Assembly: GCA_963789275.1 (NCBI GenBank)
Contig: CAWBKF010000040.1
Span: 19,313 to 83,312, forward strand
Direction of reading: 5' to 3'
Source of the DNA: DAHUYF01 sp963789275
GTDB lineage: Bacteria; Pseudomonadota; Alphaproteobacteria; ATCC43930; CGMCC-115725
DNA: 64,000 nucleotides
Of the stretch, positions 1-7,944 are shown piece by piece. The translations under genes and the position numbers were made by a program. The notes under the pieces were generated by a model. That model saw only the letters and a program-made list of their open reading frames with translations, did no database searches and was not told the DNA's origin. Each line of letters begins with the position of its first letter. The first letter of the stretch is position 1.

Positions 1-2
1 AA

Positions 3-1205
3 GCGCTGATCCCCTATGAGGCGGACGAGGTCACCCGCCTCATCCTCGACAGCCATGACGCCGCCGCCTTCGCGCCGGTCGCGCATCTGACGGTGGGCGG
101 CTTTCGCGACTTCCTGCTGTCCGAGGCGGCCACCGGCGAGCGCCTTGCGGTGCTGGCGCCCGGCATCACGCCGGAGATGGCGGCCGCGGTCTCGAAGCTC
201 ATGCGCAACCAGGATTTGATCCTGGCGGCCCGGAAATGCCGGGTGGTCACGCGCTTCCGCAACACCATCGGGCTCCCCGGCACCATGGCGGTGCGGCTGC
301 AGCCGAACCATCCGACCGACGATCGCGCCGGCATCACCGCCGCCATCCTGGACGGGCTGCTCTATGGCTGCGGCGACGCCGTGATCGGCATCAACCCCGC
401 TTCCGACAGCCTGGCGGCGCTGGGCGATCTGCTGCGGCTCGTCGACGACATCCTGCGGCGCTACGACATCCCGACGCAGGGCTGCGTGCTCGGCCACGTC
501 ACAAGCTCGCTGGCGCTGATGGAGCGCGGCCTGCCGGTCGATCTCGTCTTTCAGTCGATCGCCGGCAGCGAAGGCGCCAACCGCGCCTTCGGCGTCAGTC
601 TCGCGGTGCTGGCGGAGGCGCGCGACGCCGCGCTGGCGCTGAAGCGCGGCACGATCGGCGACAACGTCATGTATTTCGAGACCGGGCAAGGCTCGGCGCT
701 CTCGGCCGGCGCTCATCACGGCGTCGACCAGCAGACGCTCGAGGCGCGCGCCTATGCCGTGGCGCGGCATTTCAAGCCGCTGCTGGTCAATACCGTGGTG
801 GGATTCATCGGCCCGGAATATCTCTATGACGGCAAGCAGATCATCCGCGCCGGCCTCGAGGATCATTTCTGCGGCAAGCTGCTGGGCCTGCCGCTCGGCT
901 GCGACGTCTGCTTCACCAACCACGCCGAGGCCGATCAGGACGATATGGACACGCTGCTGACGCTGCTCGCCACGGCAGGCGTGACCTATATCATGGGCGT
1001 CCCCGGCGCCGACGACGTCATGCTCAACTACCAGTCGACCTCGTTCCACGACGCGCTTTACGTGCGCGAGGCGCTGGGGCTGAAGCGCGCGCCGGAATTC
1101 GAGGACTGGCTGCGGCGGATGGGGATCGTAGCCGAGGACGGGCGCCTGGCGCCGCCGGGCGCGGCGCCGCCGCTGCTCGCCGATCTCAGCGCGCTCGCGC
1201 CATGA
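3..1205 (+). CDS. eutB: Ethanolamine ammonia-lyase large subunit, 5' truncated by window edge
   Basis: Adenosylcobalamin-dependent lyase that converts ethanolamine to acetaldehyde and ammonia together with EutC. The reading frame is open from base 3, and the first visible residues (IPYEADEVTRLILD) match the conserved N-terminal third of EutB, so the start lies upstream of the window. About 400 C-terminal residues are present, including the RNTIGLPG and LQPNHPTDDRAGI blocks and the HVTSSLALMERG and FQSIAGSEGANRAFG segments of the TIM barrel. The stop overlaps the eutC start by 4 bases (ATGA), which implies translational coupling. No microcompartment genes are seen, so this is probably the simple catabolic form that uses ethanolamine as a nitrogen or carbon source. 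Confidence 0.95.
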   Translation, partial: ALIPYEADEVTRLILDSHDAAAFAPVAHLTVGGFRDFLLSEAATGERLAVLAPGITPEMAAAVSKLMRNQDLILAARKCRVVTRFRNTIGLPGTMAVRLQPNHPTDDRAGITAAILDGLLYGCGDAVIGINPASDSLAALGDLLRLVDDILRRYDIPTQGCVLGHVTSSLALMERGLPVDLVFQSIAGSEGANRAFGVSLAVLAEARDAALALKRGTIGDNVMYFETGQGSALSAGAHHGVDQQTLEARAYAVARHFKPLLVNTVVGFIGPEYLYDGKQIIRAGLEDHFCGKLLGLPLGCDVCFTNHAEADQDDMDTLLTLLATAGVTYIMGVPGADDVMLNYQSTSFHDALYVREALGLKRAPEFEDWLRRMGIVAEDGRLAPPGAAPPLLADLSALAP

Positions 1206-1996
1206 GCGACGAACCCGACCCGTGGCAGGCGCTGCGCGCGCTGACCCCGGCGCGCATCGCGCTGGGACGCACGGGGTCGAGCCTGCCGACACGCGAGGTG
1301 CTGCGTCTCGGCCTCGCCCATGCCCGGGCGCGCGACGCGGTGCACCTGCCGCTCGACGCCGCCGCCGTGGCGGCGAGCCTTCAGGGCCTCGGCCTCGGCA
1401 CGCTGCAACTGGCGAGCGCGGCGCCGTCGCGCGAGGTCTATCTGCGCCGGCCGGATCTCGGCCGGCGGCTCGCGCCCGCTTCGCGCCGGAAGCTGGAGAG
1501 CCTCACGCCCGCCGCCGTCGACCTCGCCTTGGTGGTAGCCGACGGGCTCTCCGCCGCCGCCATTCACGCCCATGCCGCGCCGCTGCTGGCGGCGCTCCTG
1601 CCGCGGGTCGGGCAGGCGGGCTGGACGCTGGCGCCGGTGGCCATCGCGACCGAGGCGCGCGTCGCCCTCGGCGACGAGATCGGCGCGCTGCTGCGCGCGC
1701 GCGCCAGCCTCGTCCTCATCGGCGAGCGGCCTGGCCTCTCCTCCCCCGACAGCCTCGGGGCATATCTCACCTTCGCCCCGCGGCTCGGCCGCAGCGACGC
1801 CGAGCGCAACTGCGTCTCCAACATCCGCGCCGCAGGGCTCGCCTACGCGCCGGCCGCGTTCAAGCTCATCTGGCTGCTGCGGGAGGCGTTCCGCCGCGGC
1901 CTGACCGGCGTCGCGCTCAAAGACGAGAGCGATCTTCTCTTGCGCGGCGACGGCGACGGCGCGCCGCTCTTGCCTCTTCCGACAGCGCAGGATTGA
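1202..1996 (+). CDS. eutC: Ethanolamine ammonia-lyase small subunit
   Basis: Small subunit of ethanolamine ammonia-lyase; it completes the cobalamin-binding active site of EutB. The 264-residue product has the usual EutC length. Typical family segments are visible: LTPARIALGRTGSSLPT near the N-terminus, VVADGLSA near residue 110, and the C-terminal ERNCVSNIRAAGL block with the conserved cysteine. The ATG start lies inside the eutB stop region, so the pair is one operon. The 3' end is followed by a small ChaB-like gene after about 60 bases. Confidence 0.95.
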   Translation: MSDEPDPWQALRALTPARIALGRTGSSLPTREVLRLGLAHARARDAVHLPLDAAAVAASLQGLGLGTLQLASAAPSREVYLRRPDLGRRLAPASRRKLESLTPAAVDLALVVADGLSAAAIHAHAAPLLAALLPRVGQAGWTLAPVAIATEARVALGDEIGALLRARASLVLIGERPGLSSPDSLGAYLTFAPRLGRSDAERNCVSNIRAAGLAYAPAAFKLIWLLREAFRRGLTGVALKDESDLLLRGDGDGAPLLPLPTAQD

Positions 1997-2055
1997 TCCA
2001 GCTCACGGCGCGGGGCGCCTCGCATCGGTAGGGTTCTTCGCAGGAGGGAGCGATC

Positions 2056-2274
2056 ATGCCCTATGCCAGCAACGAGGTGCTGCCGCCCGCGATCCGCGCG
2101 CATCTGCCGCCGCATGCGCAGGATATCTTCCGCGCCGCCTTCAATCATGCCTGGGAAAGCTATGGCGCGCGCGAGCCGGCGCGGCGCGAGGAAATCGCCC
2201 ATCGAGTCGCCTGGGCCGCGGTCAAGCGGCGCTATCGCAAGTCAGGCGATCGCTGGGAGCCGATCGACGAATAG
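2056..2274 (+). CDS. ChaB-like small protein
   Basis: A 72-residue protein of the ChaB family (named after an E. coli protein annotated as a cation transport regulator; the biochemical role is poorly defined). The family pattern is clear: an N-terminal LPPAIRAHLPPHAQDIFRAAFN stretch (short form quoted as LPPHAQDIFRAAFNHAW), then AHRVAWAAVKRRY and a C-terminal tryptophan motif (DRWEP). A good ribosome-binding site (AGGAGGGAG) precedes the ATG. It stops one base before the end of the converging SulP gene. A one-mismatch FNR-like half-palindrome occurs at 1993-2006 but was not accepted as a site. Confidence 0.85.
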   Translation: MPYASNEVLPPAIRAHLPPHAQDIFRAAFNHAWESYGAREPARREEIAHRVAWAAVKRRYRKSGDRWEPIDE

Positions 2275-2275
2275 G

Positions 2276-4489
2276 TCACTCGCTCATCGCCCTGAGCTCG
2301 TCCGAGGTGGCGCGCAGCCGGCGCATGGTCTCGCCGAGCATATTGGCAAGCAGCTTGATGCCGATCTCGGGATGCTCGCGCACCAGCACGTCATAGGCGT
2401 CGCGGTCGAACACATAGCACTCCACGTCCTCGTCGGCGACGATGGTGGCCGAGCGCCGCGAGCCCTCGACGAAGGCGATGTCGCCGACGATGGTGCCGAC
2501 GCCCAGGCTGGCGACGCGCTTCATGCGCGTGGCGCCGGCGAAGAGCAGCCGCACGCTGACGCTGCCGCGGGTCAGGATCCACATCTCATGCGCCTCGTCA
2601 CCTTCCCGGCAGACCACCGCGCCGGCGGGAAATCCCAGCGGCGTCAGCAGCGCCGCCACGATCTCGAGCTCTTCGGCGGTGAGACCGCGCATCAAATCGT
2701 GATGCTCCAGCGAAACTCTTTCCGGGCTGGCGCGCACCTCGTGCGACAGCGCCTCTTCCTCCATCCACTCCAACGCGGCATCGGCATCGACAAAGATCGC
2801 CTCCGGCGGCAACGGCACGCCGTTCTCGCGGCTGTTGAGGAGATCGACCAGATCCGGCCGCAGATTGGCGAAAAGCAGGTGCTTGCCGCTGTGGCGCGAG
2901 CGCACCGTCTCGTGCTGCAGGATGGCGGCGGCCGAGACGTCGATGTCGGTGACGGCGCGCATGTCGAGGGTGAGCATGTCGGCCTCGCGGAAGAGGTCGT
3001 TGATCTCGCGCGACAGCTCGTCGGCATTGGCGAAGAACATGACACCCTGCAGCTCCAGCACCGCGCGGCGCCGCCCCGACTGGCGCAGCAGCACGACGTC
3101 GCCGGCCGGGCGCTGGCGCTTGGAGACGACCTCGTCGCCGCGATAGCGCCGGCGAACGATCTCCCGGCTCATATCGGCGATGAAGAGAAGACAGGCGAGG
3201 CCGATGCCGACCAGCACGCCGCCGATGACGGCGCCGCTCGCGGTGATCGCCGTGACCACGGCGGCAACCGCCAGCGGGCGCCAGCTGCCGCTGGCGATGA
3301 GGCGCGAGGGGTTGAGCAGCAGGTCGCGCAGCAGGCGCAGGCTCCACTGGTCGAACAACAGCACGGCGATGGCCAGCAGCACCGCCCAGACGGCGATGGC
3401 CGGGATCAAATCCCAGACCGGCGACAGCGTCGCCTGCACCACCAGCAGCAGGGCGGCGGCGGTGAGCACCGACAGACGCGAGCGGCCGCCCGCTTCGTAA
3501 TTGGCGGTGAGCTGGGCCGAGGAGGCGGCGGCGGCGACGCCTCCGACCAAGGCGGAGACGAAATTGCCGACGCCCTGGCCGAACACGTCGCGCGCCGCTT
3601 CGGTGCGCACGCTCGACAGGTTCTGCGCCACCCGGTAGGCAAGCAGCGATTCGAGCGCCGCCACCAGCGCCAGCACGAGCGAGCTCAGCAGCAGCGCCGG
3701 AGCGATGCCGAGAAAGGCCTGCCGGGCGCCCGGCGCCAGCAACGACACGAAGGGCAGGCTCGACGAGCTGGGGGAAGTCGAGGCGCGCAGGATGGTCGGC
3801 CCGAGCGGCCCCGCACCGAAGGGCAGCCGCGCCAGATGGTAGGCGACAATCCCCAGCAGCAGCCCCACCAACATCGCCGGCACGCGCTTCGACCAGGAGC
3901 CGAGATAGACGATGAAGATCGCCAGCCCCACGGCGAGCGCAGGCTCGGCCAGGCGGGAGAGCCCGGCGGCCGCCGACCAGCCGGCGGACAGGCCGAGCAG
4001 CTCCTGGAGCTGCTGCGCGATCACCAGGAAGGCGACGCCGTTGATGAAGCCCGCGAGCACCGGATGGGGCGTGCTCTTGATGATGCGCTCGACGCCGGAG
4101 ATGCTGAACAGCATCTGCCAGATGCCGGCGAGCAGGCCGCAGACCGACATGGCGTCGATGATCATGACGCTGTGGCCGGCGAAGGCCGGGTTCTGCAGCA
4201 GCCAGGCCGCGAGGCTTGCCTGAATGATCGAGATGCTGGCGCGCGGCGAGGAGATGACGAAGGACGGGGTGGCGAAGATCGCCGCGAAAATCGCCGAGAA
4301 GGCGCCGCCGGTGAGGCCGGCGCTGGCGCCCTGGGCCATGCTGTGCAGGCCCAGCGGCGCATAGGCCAGCACGCCTGAGGCGATGCAGACCGGCAACGCC
4401 ACCAGCCCCGCGACGACGCCGGCCCCGATCTCGCGCCGCAGGAAATCCAGCCGCGCAGGCGCTATTCGGCCGACCATCTCGCTGCGCAT
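2276..4489 (-). CDS. SulP-family anion transporter with STAS and cyclic-nucleotide-binding domains
   Basis: Membrane transporter of the SulP/SLC26 family (sulfate, bicarbonate or other anions; the substrate cannot be read from sequence). The product of about 737 residues has three parts. A hydrophobic SulP core of many membrane helices occupies roughly residues 1-450. A STAS domain covers about 470-590, with MRAVTDIDVSAAAIL resembling the STAS phosphorylation/nucleotide loop. A C-terminal cyclic-nucleotide-binding (CRP-like) domain covers about 615-735, with GSVSVRL and GTIVGDIAFVEGSRRSATI. The frame is open further upstream to 4612, but the stretch beyond 4489 is arginine/tryptophan-rich and unlike SulP proteins; a GGAGG lies just before 4489, and 4477 is an alternative start. 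The cNMP domain suggests allosteric control of transport. Confidence 0.88.
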   Translation of the reverse strand: MRSEMVGRIAPARLDFLRREIGAGVVAGLVALPVCIASGVLAYAPLGLHSMAQGASAGLTGGAFSAIFAAIFATPSFVISSPRASISIIQASLAAWLLQNPAFAGHSVMIIDAMSVCGLLAGIWQMLFSISGVERIIKSTPHPVLAGFINGVAFLVIAQQLQELLGLSAGWSAAAGLSRLAEPALAVGLAIFIVYLGSWSKRVPAMLVGLLLGIVAYHLARLPFGAGPLGPTILRASTSPSSSSLPFVSLLAPGARQAFLGIAPALLLSSLVLALVAALESLLAYRVAQNLSSVRTEAARDVFGQGVGNFVSALVGGVAAAASSAQLTANYEAGGRSRLSVLTAAALLLVVQATLSPVWDLIPAIAVWAVLLAIAVLLFDQWSLRLLRDLLLNPSRLIASGSWRPLAVAAVVTAITASGAVIGGVLVGIGLACLLFIADMSREIVRRRYRGDEVVSKRQRPAGDVVLLRQSGRRRAVLELQGVMFFANADELSREINDLFREADMLTLDMRAVTDIDVSAAAILQHETVRSRHSGKHLLFANLRPDLVDLLNSRENGVPLPPEAIFVDADAALEWMEEEALSHEVRASPERVSLEHHDLMRGLTAEELEIVAALLTPLGFPAGAVVCREGDEAHEMWILTRGSVSVRLLFAGATRMKRVASLGVGTIVGDIAFVEGSRRSATIVADEDVECYVFDRDAYDVLVREHPEIGIKLLANMLGETMRRLRATSDELRAMSE

Positions 4490-4586
4490 CACCTCCCACG
4501 ATCGGCGGCATCCCCGCCGCCACAGCCTGCCACGCGATGATGACATCTGCGGCCGGACCCAGCAACGGGTCCCGGTCGTGATCCCT

Positions 4587-4609
4587 GTCGCTGCCGATCC
4601 GGCAGCGAC
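4587..4609. terminator. Perfect 9-bp stem-loop between PAS and SulP genes
   Basis: The arms GTCGCTGCC and GGCAGCGAC are perfectly complementary around a 5-base loop. It lies downstream of the PAS gene stop and upstream of the SulP start, both on the minus strand. There is no T-tract, so it is a possible weak terminator or transcript-stabilising hairpin. Confidence 0.45.
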
Positions 4610-4639
4610 CATGCCATGCGCGACGGAGCCGTGGCCCGG

Positions 4640-5122
4640 CTATCGCCCGCCGCCCGGCCCCGCCGGCGGCCGGTGATAGACGGTGATCGCCAGCAGCATA
4701 TCGACATCCCGGCCGTTCTTGGCCAGCGGCAGCAGCAGCCGCTCGATCGCGACATAGTCCTTGTCGAGGTGAAAGATCGGTGCGCCGCGGTGGTAACCGA
4801 TCTCGGCGCGCTCGGCGGCGGCGACGTAATGCGGATAGGTGAAGCCGGTCAGGAAACGCGGATGCACCTCGTCGAGGTAGCGGCCGGTGAAATCGGCCCC
4901 CATCGCGCTGACCTGCTCGGTGCCGACCAGCCGATAGCGAAACCGCAGCGGGTTGCGCTCGACATCGACCATCCACAGCCAAGCCAGCAGCCCGGGTATG
5001 GCGGAGGGGTCAATATGCTGCCGACCGGGCAGCCCTCCGGACGGGGGACGCACCGCCTGCCAATAATCGTAAAAACTCCGAATGCGCTGGTCGCAATCGG
5101 CGGGAAGCAACGGCTCCGACAC
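4640..5122 (-). CDS. PAS_5-type sensory domain protein
   Basis: A 160-residue soluble protein made almost entirely of a PAS fold of the PF07310 (PAS_5) type, common in alphaproteobacteria as a stand-alone domain. Recognisable pieces are the N-terminal FYDYWQAVRP, the WLWMVDVE strand, FRYRLVGTEQV, then GRYLDEVHP and the HYVAAAERAEIGYHRG helix-strand region. No output domain is attached, so it probably works through a partner or senses a small ligand. It is transcribed away from the Rieske gene. The shared 165-bp spacer carries a strong inverted repeat (5156-5177) that may be an operator for one or both genes. Confidence 0.8.
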   Translation of the reverse strand: MSEPLLPADCDQRIRSFYDYWQAVRPPSGGLPGRQHIDPSAIPGLLAWLWMVDVERNPLRFRYRLVGTEQVSAMGADFTGRYLDEVHPRFLTGFTYPHYVAAAERAEIGYHRGAPIFHLDKDYVAIERLLLPLAKNGRDVDMLLAITVYHRPPAGPGGGR

Positions 5123-5155
5123 ATGACCTCCCGCGCAGGGTTCGCGCTCACCTTT

Positions 5156-5177
5156 ATAGTGTAGGTTCTTACACTAT
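5156..5177. promoter_or_regulatory. 22-bp inverted repeat, candidate repressor operator
   Basis: ATAGTGTA-GGTTCT-TACACTAT is a perfect 8-bp palindromic pair with a 6-base centre, in the divergent spacer between the PAS_5 gene and the Rieske gene. It is AT-rich in a GC-rich genome. The layout is typical of a dimeric TetR-like or similar repressor site. No repressor gene is adjacent, so the binding protein is unknown. Confidence 0.5.
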
Positions 5178-5287
5178 CACAATTCTCACGAGATGGGCCA
5201 TGTCACGCGCGCGAAGCACCTACCCGCCCCCTGGCGAACGGTGTGCAGACGCTGCACACTCGGACGCGAGAAAGAGAGGTGCCGAGC

Positions 5288-5611
5288 ATGGCGGACGGAG
5301 ATCACTGGGTGACGGTGGCGCGGCGGGCGGCGCTGGGCGAGGGCGAGGTGCTGGGCGTCGAGGCCGGCGGCAAGCCGATCGCGCTCTATGCCGTCGAGGG
5401 AGCGGTCTACGCCACCGACAATCTCTGCACGCACGCCTTCGCCTATCTCAGCGACGGCTGGCTCGACGGCGATGTCATCGAATGTCCGCTTCATGCCGGG
5501 CGCTTCGAGGTCAAGACCGGCAAAGGGCTGGGCCCGCCCATCCCGTGCGACATCAAGACCTATCCGGTGCGGCTTGTCGGCGACGACATCCAGGTGCAGC
5601 TGGCCGGTTGA
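5288..5611 (+). CDS. Rieske [2Fe-2S] ferredoxin
   Basis: Small soluble electron carrier (107 residues) of the dioxygenase-type Rieske ferredoxin family. The cluster ligands are visible as C-T-H in NLCTHAFAYL and C-P-L-H in IECPLHAGRF, 17 residues apart, the classic CxH...CxxH arrangement. The start at 5288 is chosen because AGAGAGG precedes it and upstream residues do not match the family; 5243 is possible in frame. No oxygenase component is present nearby, so its electron acceptor must be encoded elsewhere. It lies upstream of an MFS transporter in the same direction, which hints at a small catabolic unit. Confidence 0.9.
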   Translation: MADGDHWVTVARRAALGEGEVLGVEAGGKPIALYAVEGAVYATDNLCTHAFAYLSDGWLDGDVIECPLHAGRFEVKTGKGLGPPIPCDIKTYPVRLVGDDIQVQLAG

Positions 5612-5660
5612 CGCGGCTGGTCCTCGTGGAGTCGCGGGGATAAGCTCTGACGCGCAGCGA

Positions 5661-5682
5661 GCGGCGACGGGTCTGTCGCCGC
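5661..5682. terminator. 8-bp stem-loop between Rieske and MFS genes
   Basis: GCGGCGAC and GTCGCCGC pair perfectly around the 6-base loop GGGTCT. No T-tract follows. It may attenuate read-through from the Rieske gene into the transporter gene or stabilise the upstream mRNA. Confidence 0.4.
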
Positions 5683-5718
5683 ATCGGACAAGAAGAGGCC
5701 GCCTTTGAGAGATCGCCG

Positions 5719-6957
5719 ATGACCACCAGCACCGCGCGACCGCGCTCCTACGAATTCGTCCTGCTGGCGCTTCTCATCCTGCTCTGGGGCAGCGTCGGGC
5801 TCAATCGCATCGGCCTTGGCTTCATTTTCCCGCAGATCAAGGCCGAGTTCGGCATGCCGAACTGGCAAGCGAGCCTGCTGATCTCCGGCACCTCGATCAC
5901 CTGGGCTTTCGCCAGTTGGGCGGGCGGCTGGCTCTCCGACCGCTATGGCCGGCGGCGCGTCCTGCTGCCGGCGGCGGCCTTCATCTGTGTCATGACCGCG
6001 GCGATGGGCGGCACCTGGAGCTTTCTGTCGATGTTCTTCGTGCGCGACCTGCTCGGCATCGGCGACGGCATCGGTTGGTCGGTGGGCGAGGCGACGATCA
6101 GCGAGGAGGTGGCGCCGCAGCGGCGCGGCATCAGCCAGGCCCTGTTCACCGCGGGCTACACGCTCATCGGCGCCGGCGCCGGCGCGATCATCATCACCTC
6201 GCTCTCCTCGCATCTCGGCTGGCGCTGGACCTTTCCGCTGATTGCCGCTGTGACGACGCTGGTGGTGATCGCGCTGGCGGCGGTGATGCGCGAGCCGGTC
6301 GCCCGCCGGGCGCATCACGCCACCGATTGGCGCGCCGCCGTGCGGCTGCTGCGCAACCCCTCGCTGGTCTTTCTGACCATCATGGGCTGCGCCATCCTGA
6401 GCTGGCTGCAGGTCTTTGCCGGCTTCGACCATTCCTTCCTCGTCGAGACCCGCCATTTCAGCCCGATCGATGCCGGCGAGATCGCTTCCTCCTGGGGCTT
6501 CATCGGCGCGATCGGCTCCGTGCTGCTGCCGCTTGCCTCCGATTACTGGGGCCGGCGGCCGGTGGTGCTGGCCAGCTCGCTGGTCTGCGCCGCCAGCCTC
6601 GCCGCCTATGCCTTCGGCGGCTTCGACAAGACGATGATGCAACTCCTGCTCGGCCTCAGCGGCCTCTGCGGCTTCGGCCTGCTGCCCATCGTGCTCGCCA
6701 CCTGCGTCAGCGAGAGCGTCGGCGAGGAGGAGCGCGGCGCCGCGCTCGGTGTCACCAACTTCTTCGGCGTCATCATCGGCACGACCTTGATGCCCTTCAT
6801 CGGCGGCGTGCTCGCCGACGGCTTCGGCTTCGCCGCGACGCTATGCATCCCGATCGCGGCGCAGCTCGTCGTCGCCAGCTGCATCCTGGCGGTGACCGAG
6901 ACCGCGCCGCGCGTGGTGGCACGACGCAGCGCGACCGGGGCGCGGCAGACCGCCTAG
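5719..6957 (+). CDS. MFS transporter
   Basis: A 412-residue major facilitator superfamily permease with about 12 predicted membrane helices. The loop-2/3 signature is present as GGWLSDRYGRRRVLL near residue 72, and a second copy occurs mid-protein as ASDYWGRRPVVLA. The N-terminal YEFVLLALLILLWGSVGLNR start of helix 1 is typical of organic-acid or aromatic-acid symporters, but the substrate cannot be assigned. It follows the Rieske ferredoxin by about 107 bp and converges with the metallo-hydrolase gene after only 13 bp. Confidence 0.88.
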   Translation: MTTSTARPRSYEFVLLALLILLWGSVGLNRIGLGFIFPQIKAEFGMPNWQASLLISGTSITWAFASWAGGWLSDRYGRRRVLLPAAAFICVMTAAMGGTWSFLSMFFVRDLLGIGDGIGWSVGEATISEEVAPQRRGISQALFTAGYTLIGAGAGAIIITSLSSHLGWRWTFPLIAAVTTLVVIALAAVMREPVARRAHHATDWRAAVRLLRNPSLVFLTIMGCAILSWLQVFAGFDHSFLVETRHFSPIDAGEIASSWGFIGAIGSVLLPLASDYWGRRPVVLASSLVCAASLAAYAFGGFDKTMMQLLLGLSGLCGFGLLPIVLATCVSESVGEEERGAALGVTNFFGVIIGTTLMPFIGGVLADGFGFAATLCIPIAAQLVVASCILAVTETAPRVVARRSATGARQTA

Positions 6958-6970
6958 CCGCCCGCCGCGC

Positions 6971-7924
6971 TCAAACCGGCTGCAGCGTCTTCCACATCTC
7001 GATATCGCGCTCGGCGGTCCAGATGCGGGGATGCTCGATGCCGCTCATCTCGTCGAAGCAGCGCGAGACGTCGAAGGGCATGCAATGCTCGAAGATCACC
7101 CACTGGCCGTAGGTCGGCTGCATCGCCCGGTAGGTCGCCTCATAGACCTGCTTGAGGCCGTGGCCGGCCTTGACCCCGGCCTCGACCGAGCGCCGCATGT
7201 CGCGCAGGAAGGCAGCCGTGCCGGCGATCGCCCGGTCGGCAGCGGCGGCGCTCATCATGGCGTCGCCGCGTCCCGGCACCAGCTTCTCCGCCTTGAAGGC
7301 GCGCAACCGCTCGAGCGTCTCCGGCCATTCCTTGAAATAGGCGTCGCCGCAATAAGGCGTGGCCCCCTCCTCGACGAGGTCGCCGGAGAACAGCACCTTC
7401 TCGCGCGGCAGCCAGGCGATGGTGTCGCCCTTGGAGTGGCCTTTGCCGATATGCTTGATCTGCACCTCGGTATTGCCCATCCACAAGGTCAGGGCGCGGT
7501 CGAACACCAGATTGGGCCAGGTCAGGCCGGGCACGCTCTCGACGGAACGGAAGAGCCGCGGGAAACGCTGCACCTCGCTGTCGAAATCCTGCTGGCCCCG
7601 CTCCTTGATGAGCTCCAGCGTGCCGTGGCTCGCGATGATGTAGGGCGCTTGGTAGGCCGAGGCGCCCATCACGCGCACCGCATGGTAATGCGACAGCAGC
7701 ACGTATTTGACCGGCTTGTCGGTGACTTCCCGGACGTGGCGGATGACGTCCTGGGCCATCGCCGGCGTCGCGCGGGTATCGATGACCATCACGCCGTCAT
7801 CGCCGACGATGACGCCGGTGTTGGGATCGCCCTCGGCGGTGAGGCAATACGCGTTCTCGGCGAGCTGGATGAACTTCTCCTGCTTTTCCGCGAGATCGGC
7901 TTGCGAGGCGAAGGCTTTGGCCAT
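6971..7924 (-). CDS. MBL-fold metallo-hydrolase with altered metal motif
   Basis: A 317-residue member of the metallo-beta-lactamase superfamily. It has the expected strand before the motif (MVIDTRATPAMAQDVI), the metal loop, a later histidine in GKGHSKGDTIAWL and the GDLVEEG aspartate. The usual HxHxDH motif reads HYHAVR (in LLSHYHAVRVMG), so the aspartate and third histidine that build the second metal site are missing. Activity may need one metal only or may have changed. The ATG at 7924 has an AGAGGAA ribosome-binding site. It follows the iron alcohol dehydrogenase by 20 bp on the same strand, so the two are probably one operon; an open frame running through both is only a result of the frameshift upstream. 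Confidence 0.87.
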   Translation of the reverse strand: MAKAFASQADLAEKQEKFIQLAENAYCLTAEGDPNTGVIVGDDGVMVIDTRATPAMAQDVIRHVREVTDKPVKYVLLSHYHAVRVMGASAYQAPYIIASHGTLELIKERGQQDFDSEVQRFPRLFRSVESVPGLTWPNLVFDRALTLWMGNTEVQIKHIGKGHSKGDTIAWLPREKVLFSGDLVEEGATPYCGDAYFKEWPETLERLRAFKAEKLVPGRGDAMMSAAAADRAIAGTAAFLRDMRRSVEAGVKAGHGLKQVYEATYRAMQPTYGQWVIFEHCMPFDVSRCFDEMSGIEHPRIWTAERDIEMWKTLQPV

Positions 7925-7944
7925 GACGCGTTCCTCTTCCTGTC

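Noticed and set aside
1993..2006. TTGATCCAGCTCAC, FNR-like, before the ChaB-like gene
   Set aside because: Last base and inner symmetry do not match, and it lies in the eutC 3' end far from the island; possible but not supported.
2063..4982. Open frames of 770-790 codons on both strands across the SulP gene
   Set aside because: High GC removes stop codons from other frames; their products are arginine/histidine/alanine-rich and resemble no family, while the SulP frame has clear domains.
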